Positions 36,819-37,281 of a stretch of 37,281 nt of DNA are shown here, piece after piece. The translations under genes and the position numbers were made by a program. The DNA lies in NCBI GenBank assembly GCA_947372865.1, contig CANBVJ010000032.1:1-37281 (forward strand). The letters run 5' to 3'. Every line of letters begins with the position of its first letter. The stretch's first letter is position 1. The stretch comes from Comamonadaceae bacterium. GTDB taxonomy: Bacteria > Pseudomonadota > Gammaproteobacteria > Burkholderiales > Burkholderiaceae_C. A model generated the notes under the pieces. It was not told the DNA's origin. It saw nothing but the letters and a program-made list of their open reading frames with translations, and did not search any database.

Positions 36819-37281
36819 ATGCTGCTGACATCCGACCAAGAATCCGTGCGCGACGCGGTGCGCGCTTTTGCCCAAGCCGAGTTGTGGCCGCATGCCGCTC
36901 GCTGGGACAAAGAACACACTTTTCCCAAAGAGGTGCACAAAGGCTTGGCCGCGCTGGGCGCTTATGGCATTTGCGTGCCTGAAGAGTTTGGCGGCGCGCA
37001 GATGGACTATTTGACGCTGGCCGTGGTGCTGGAAGAAATTGCCGCAGGCGACGGCGGCACCAGCACCGTGATCAGCGTAACCAATTGCCCGGTCAACGCC
37101 ATCCTTCTGCGCTACGGCAACGCGGCGCAAAAAAAGCAGTGGCTCACGCCGCTGGCGCAAGGCGAAATGCTGGGCGCGTTTTGCCTGACCGAGCCGCATG
37201 TGGGTTCGGATGCTTCAAGCCTGCGCACCACAGCGGTGAAGGACGGTGATGAATACGTGATCAACGGCGTCAAGCAATTCA
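36819..37281 (+). CDS. Acyl-CoA dehydrogenase, N-terminal part (3' end outside window)
   Basis: 154 codons are visible, starting MLLTSDQESVRDAVRAFAQAE. The helical N-terminal domain, PEEFGGAQMDYLTLAVVLEEIAAGDGG, and the FAD/substrate-loop motif GAFCLTEPHVGSDASS identify an acyl-CoA dehydrogenase. It differs from LiuA (31812-32993), so it is not a copy of it. The substrate is probably another acyl-CoA of branched-chain or short-chain catabolism. The catalytic base lies beyond the window edge. It stands 47 bases after the thiolase gene in the same direction. Confidence 0.92.
   Translation, partial: MLLTSDQESVRDAVRAFAQAELWPHAARWDKEHTFPKEVHKGLAALGAYGICVPEEFGGAQMDYLTLAVVLEEIAAGDGGTSTVISVTNCPVNAILLRYGNAAQKKQWLTPLAQGEMLGAFCLTEPHVGSDASSLRTTAVKDGDEYVINGVKQF

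Noticed and set aside
1-37281. tRNA or rRNA genes, CRISPR arrays, insertion sequences, integrase or attachment sites
   Set aside because: None was found by reading; no cloverleaf, repeat-spacer pattern, transposase or terminal repeats were seen.

Overview
The window is a GC-rich chromosomal segment of a betaproteobacterium, most likely a member of the Comamonadaceae (Rhodoferax/Polaromonas/Acidovorax-like). This placement is inferred from the order of core genes, the protein sequences and the high-GC codon use. I could not run a search. No rRNA or tRNA gene, CRISPR array, transposase or phage gene was seen.

Layout. (1) 1-11444 (+): the end of nusG, then rplK-rplA-rplJ-rplL-rpoB-rpoC, i.e. 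large-subunit ribosomal proteins followed by the beta and beta' subunits of RNA polymerase. It includes an L10-type RNA leader before rplJ, a nested inverted repeat plus an attenuator-like hairpin between rplL and rpoB, and a near-perfect intrinsic terminator after rpoC. (2) 11458-16898 (+): a tightly overlapping set made of a LemA-like membrane protein, rsmB (16S rRNA m5C methyltransferase), an exported DUF4390-type protein, an NtrY-type membrane histidine kinase, and a response regulator with a Fis-type helix-turn-helix but no sigma-54 AAA+ domain. (3) 16925-18738: an MBL-fold hydrolase (-) and a GNAT acetyltransferase (+), divergently arranged. (4) 18824-29643: a conserved envelope/housekeeping series, corC-lnt ... 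glyQ-glyS-gmhB-plsC-YgjP-like metallopeptidase (all +). It is interrupted by two minus-strand genes for a BASS-family transporter and an N-acyl-D-amino-acid deacylase. (5) 29670-37281: a leucine/isovalerate (liu) catabolic region. A MerR-type regulator (LiuR-like) is divergent from an MBL-fold hydrolase across a perfect 26-bp palindrome. It is followed by a PaaI-type thioesterase, isovaleryl-CoA dehydrogenase, beta-carbonic anhydrase, aceK, acetyl-CoA acetyltransferase and a second acyl-CoA dehydrogenase cut by the window edge.

How the genes fit together. Region 1 is the transcription/translation core. Region 2 couples rRNA modification genes to an envelope-sensing two-component system in which the exported DUF4390 protein may be a sensory partner. 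Region 4 joins lipoprotein maturation (Lnt), LPS heptose synthesis (GmhB) and phospholipid synthesis (PlsC) with glycyl-tRNA charging. Region 5 reads as one metabolic unit: leucine breakdown yields acetyl-CoA and acetoacetate, the carboxylase step needs bicarbonate (carbonic anhydrase), thiolase splits acetoacetyl-CoA, and AceK sets flux between the TCA cycle and the glyoxylate shunt.

Most of the window is ordinary core genome. The observations most worth a second look are the AAA+-less NtrX-like regulator with its DUF4390 neighbour, the LiuR-type palindrome controlling an uncharacterised MBL hydrolase, the GC-poor extra segment inside glyS, and the nested inverted repeat between rplL and rpoB.
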